Source: a bacterium
GTDB lineage: Bacteria; Bacillota_A; Clostridia; Lachnospirales; Lachnospiraceae
Assembly: GCA_004562915.1 (NCBI GenBank)
Contig: SFQZ01000091.1
Coordinates: 1 to 14,177, forward strand
Length of the DNA: 14,177 bases
Reading direction: 5' to 3'
Below, one piece after another: positions 12,518-14,177 of the stretch. The stretch's first letter is position 1. Every line of letters starts with the position of its first letter. The translations under genes and the position numbers were made by a program. The notes below the pieces were generated by a model, which was not told the DNA's origin, ran no database searches, and saw nothing but the letters and a program-made list of their open reading frames with translations.

Positions 12518-14177
12518 GTGAAAAAAAGTTATCTATCCGAAAGAGAATTTACTGAGAATCCGAAATGTAAAATTGATGAGAAAAAATATGAATTCTGGAA
12601 AAGGTTATTAGGCGAAGATATCTTAAGAATCTCTATGAAACACAACACTAATTTGAATGCTTATATGAAGGGAAAGCCATACAAGGTAAGAAATATAACA
12701 AGTAATAATGGATTGGGTAATGGAGGATTAATAGAATATATTAATATGCCATTAAGCGGTCAGGAAAATTCTCCTTTTAAAAGGCGAATGGAAGAAAAAG
12801 TGTTTTTCACAGAGTTTTATGAGAAAATACTAAGATATGGCAAAGAAAGATTAGCAGAGTTATTACAAGGTAAGGAGAAGTTTTATACAGAAGAGATCTA
12901 TCAAGACTACATGTTGCACCTGGCAGAACAATTACAGGCAATTTGCTTAAGGACATTAATTGCAGAATTACATAATTATAGATTGAAAGGATATCTGCAA
13001 GGACAGGATTCAAAAAAGGAATATGATTATTTTTGCCGGGAAGTTGTCTGTAAGCCGGAGTTTATAGAGACATTGTTTGAAAAGTATCCTGTGTTATACA
13101 GGTGTATGGAAGAACGCATAGAATGCTTGTCTGAATATTATGCCGAAGTTATTCTGCATTTTCAGACAGAACGGGATCAGATTCGGCAGATTCTGTGCGA
13201 AGGAAAGAAAACGAAGAAGATCACAAGGATCTCAGGTGGATTCTCGGATGTACATAATCGGGGGAGACAGGTTTTAAAAGTTAGACTGGATAATGGCATG
13301 GAACTATTGTACAAGCCGCATTCTATGGAGAATGAGCAGAATTATCAGAGTCTCTTAAAATGGCTGGAAGGAAAAACCGGAATCACACAAGGATATTATG
13401 GAATGCTGTCGTATCAGGATCACAGTTGGAGCGCCATTGTAGAATATAAGGCCTGTACTTCGCAGGAGTCGATCAGAAGATATTACAAGAGACTGGGAGT
13501 TCAGTTGTTCCTGGCATATTTTCTTGGGACGAAAGACCTGCACTGTGAGAATGTCATTGCATCAGGGGAATATCCGATATTGGTCGATCTGGAGACTTTC
13601 GTGAATCATCCGCATAACAGGAGCAGGACAACGGCAGGCGAAGAGATAATTTATCAGCTGTCGAGATCCGTGTTATGTACAGGCTTGCTGCCTGTTTACA
13701 GTTGGAATCGCAGTGGCAATGGAGTGGATGGAAGCGGAATCAGTGGAAATGAGGGACAGAAGTATCCGTTTAGAGTCCCAAGAGTCGTTGGTGGCAGAAC
13801 ATCAGAGATGCATATTGAGTATGCGTATCCGTATTCACAGAATACGCAGAACCTGGCTACTGTTCAGGGGCAGTTTTATCATCCGGTATTATATGAAGAA
13901 GAGATCCTGGACGGATACACAAGCGCTTATTCTCAAGTGATAAGCCATAAAAAAGAATTCAAAAAGATGCTAAGGTTATTACAGGGAACCAGAAGCAGGG
14001 TCTTAGCAGCAGATACGCAGCGGTATAGCATGCTTTTATCAAGTTCCTATCATCCCAGCCTGATGATGGACGGGGCAGAGCGAGAGATCTTCTTACATTC
14101 CTTATGGAAGGGGCGTGAGGAAGATGACAGGCAGATTGTTGAGAGTGAGATCAGGAGTCTTTTGAATGGAGATATTT
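12518..14177 (+). CDS. lanM: Class II lanthipeptide synthetase LanM (partial, 3' end beyond the window)
   Basis: The frame is open from GTG 12518 to the window end, 553 residues of an expected 900-1000. It is the LanM dehydratase (DUF4135), which phosphorylates Ser/Thr in the precursor and eliminates phosphate to give dehydro residues. Kinase-site motifs are present: GGFSDVHNRG with Asp244 and His246, ELLYKPHS with Lys266, TKDLHCENVIASGEYPILVD with Asp340, His342, Asn345 and Asp357. These align, at offsets of 7-8, with CylM residues reported as essential. SVLCTGLLP and the NGDI at the end (family GDIPYF) also fit. The C-terminal LanC-like cyclase with its zinc ligands must lie beyond 14177. 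It follows the candidate precursor after 94 bases with no terminator. Confidence 0.95.
   Translation, partial: MKKSYLSEREFTENPKCKIDEKKYEFWKRLLGEDILRISMKHNTNLNAYMKGKPYKVRNITSNNGLGNGGLIEYINMPLSGQENSPFKRRMEEKVFFTEFYEKILRYGKERLAELLQGKEKFYTEEIYQDYMLHLAEQLQAICLRTLIAELHNYRLKGYLQGQDSKKEYDYFCREVVCKPEFIETLFEKYPVLYRCMEERIECLSEYYAEVILHFQTERDQIRQILCEGKKTKKITRISGGFSDVHNRGRQVLKVRLDNGMELLYKPHSMENEQNYQSLLKWLEGKTGITQGYYGMLSYQDHSWSAIVEYKACTSQESIRRYYKRLGVQLFLAYFLGTKDLHCENVIASGEYPILVDLETFVNHPHNRSRTTAGEEIIYQLSRSVLCTGLLPVYSWNRSGNGVDGSGISGNEGQKYPFRVPRVVGGRTSEMHIEYAYPYSQNTQNLATVQGQFYHPVLYEEEILDGYTSAYSQVISHKKEFKKMLRLLQGTRSRVLAADTQRYSMLLSSSYHPSLMMDGAEREIFLHSLWKGREEDDRQIVESEIRSLLNGDI

Overview
The window looks like an accessory region from a low-GC, spore-forming Firmicute, most likely a gut Lachnospiraceae (Blautia/Ruminococcus/Dorea type). 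Clues are a remnant of the sporulation protease SpoIVB, sortase-type surface proteins, AT-rich coding with strong AGGAGG-type ribosome binding sites, an agr-like LytTR/GHKL regulatory pair and a class II lanthipeptide synthetase. This assignment is inference from gene style, not a database match. No tRNA, rRNA, CRISPR array or intact transposase was seen.

Left part (1-1830): the 3' end of an unrecognised gene, a 38-codon 3' remnant of spoIVB, a terminator, then a small HTH gene overlapping a RhuM-family gene that has lost its C-terminal half. A 32-base near-identical sequence lies at both scars (468-499 and 1545-1575), so this part has been rearranged by recombination. Two strong hairpins close the region.

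Minus-strand block (1827-4741): a 696-residue secreted, wall-anchored protein (signal peptide, repeat-rich beta-helix, two InlB-type repeats, pilin-like domain, TGD sorting signal) preceded by a TetR-family gene with a TTG start and a perfect 22-base palindromic operator. Beyond the operator is the tail of a dead GNAT acetyltransferase.

MerR block (5018-7056): a MerR-family regulator on the minus strand diverges from an operon of an alpha/beta hydrolase with a Cys nucleophile, an internally deleted flavodoxin/NADPH-FMN-reductase relic and a small cupin. The shared promoter has the 19-bp spacer and dyad typical of MerR-activated promoters.

Gene graveyard (7240-9530): a terminator, a frameshifted SpaA/Cna-B pilin fragment, the tail of a propeller-like protein, an FtsX/MacB-type permease lacking its second half, a frameshifted XRE regulator and a 155-base highly structured non-coding element.

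Right part (9641-14177, continuing beyond the window): a compact operon of an unrecognised 189-residue protein, a LytTR response regulator, an AgrC-like membrane histidine kinase, a 49-residue Cys-rich precursor peptide and a class II lanthipeptide synthetase (LanM, cut by the window end). The first three genes overlap by 4 bases at each junction, which indicates translational coupling. The likely logic is that the kinase senses a peptide, perhaps the product itself, and the regulator drives the operon. The precursor lacks the usual double-glycine cleavage site and has an unusually compact core with two TxxC motifs and a terminal CC, so this cluster is the best candidate for something undescribed.
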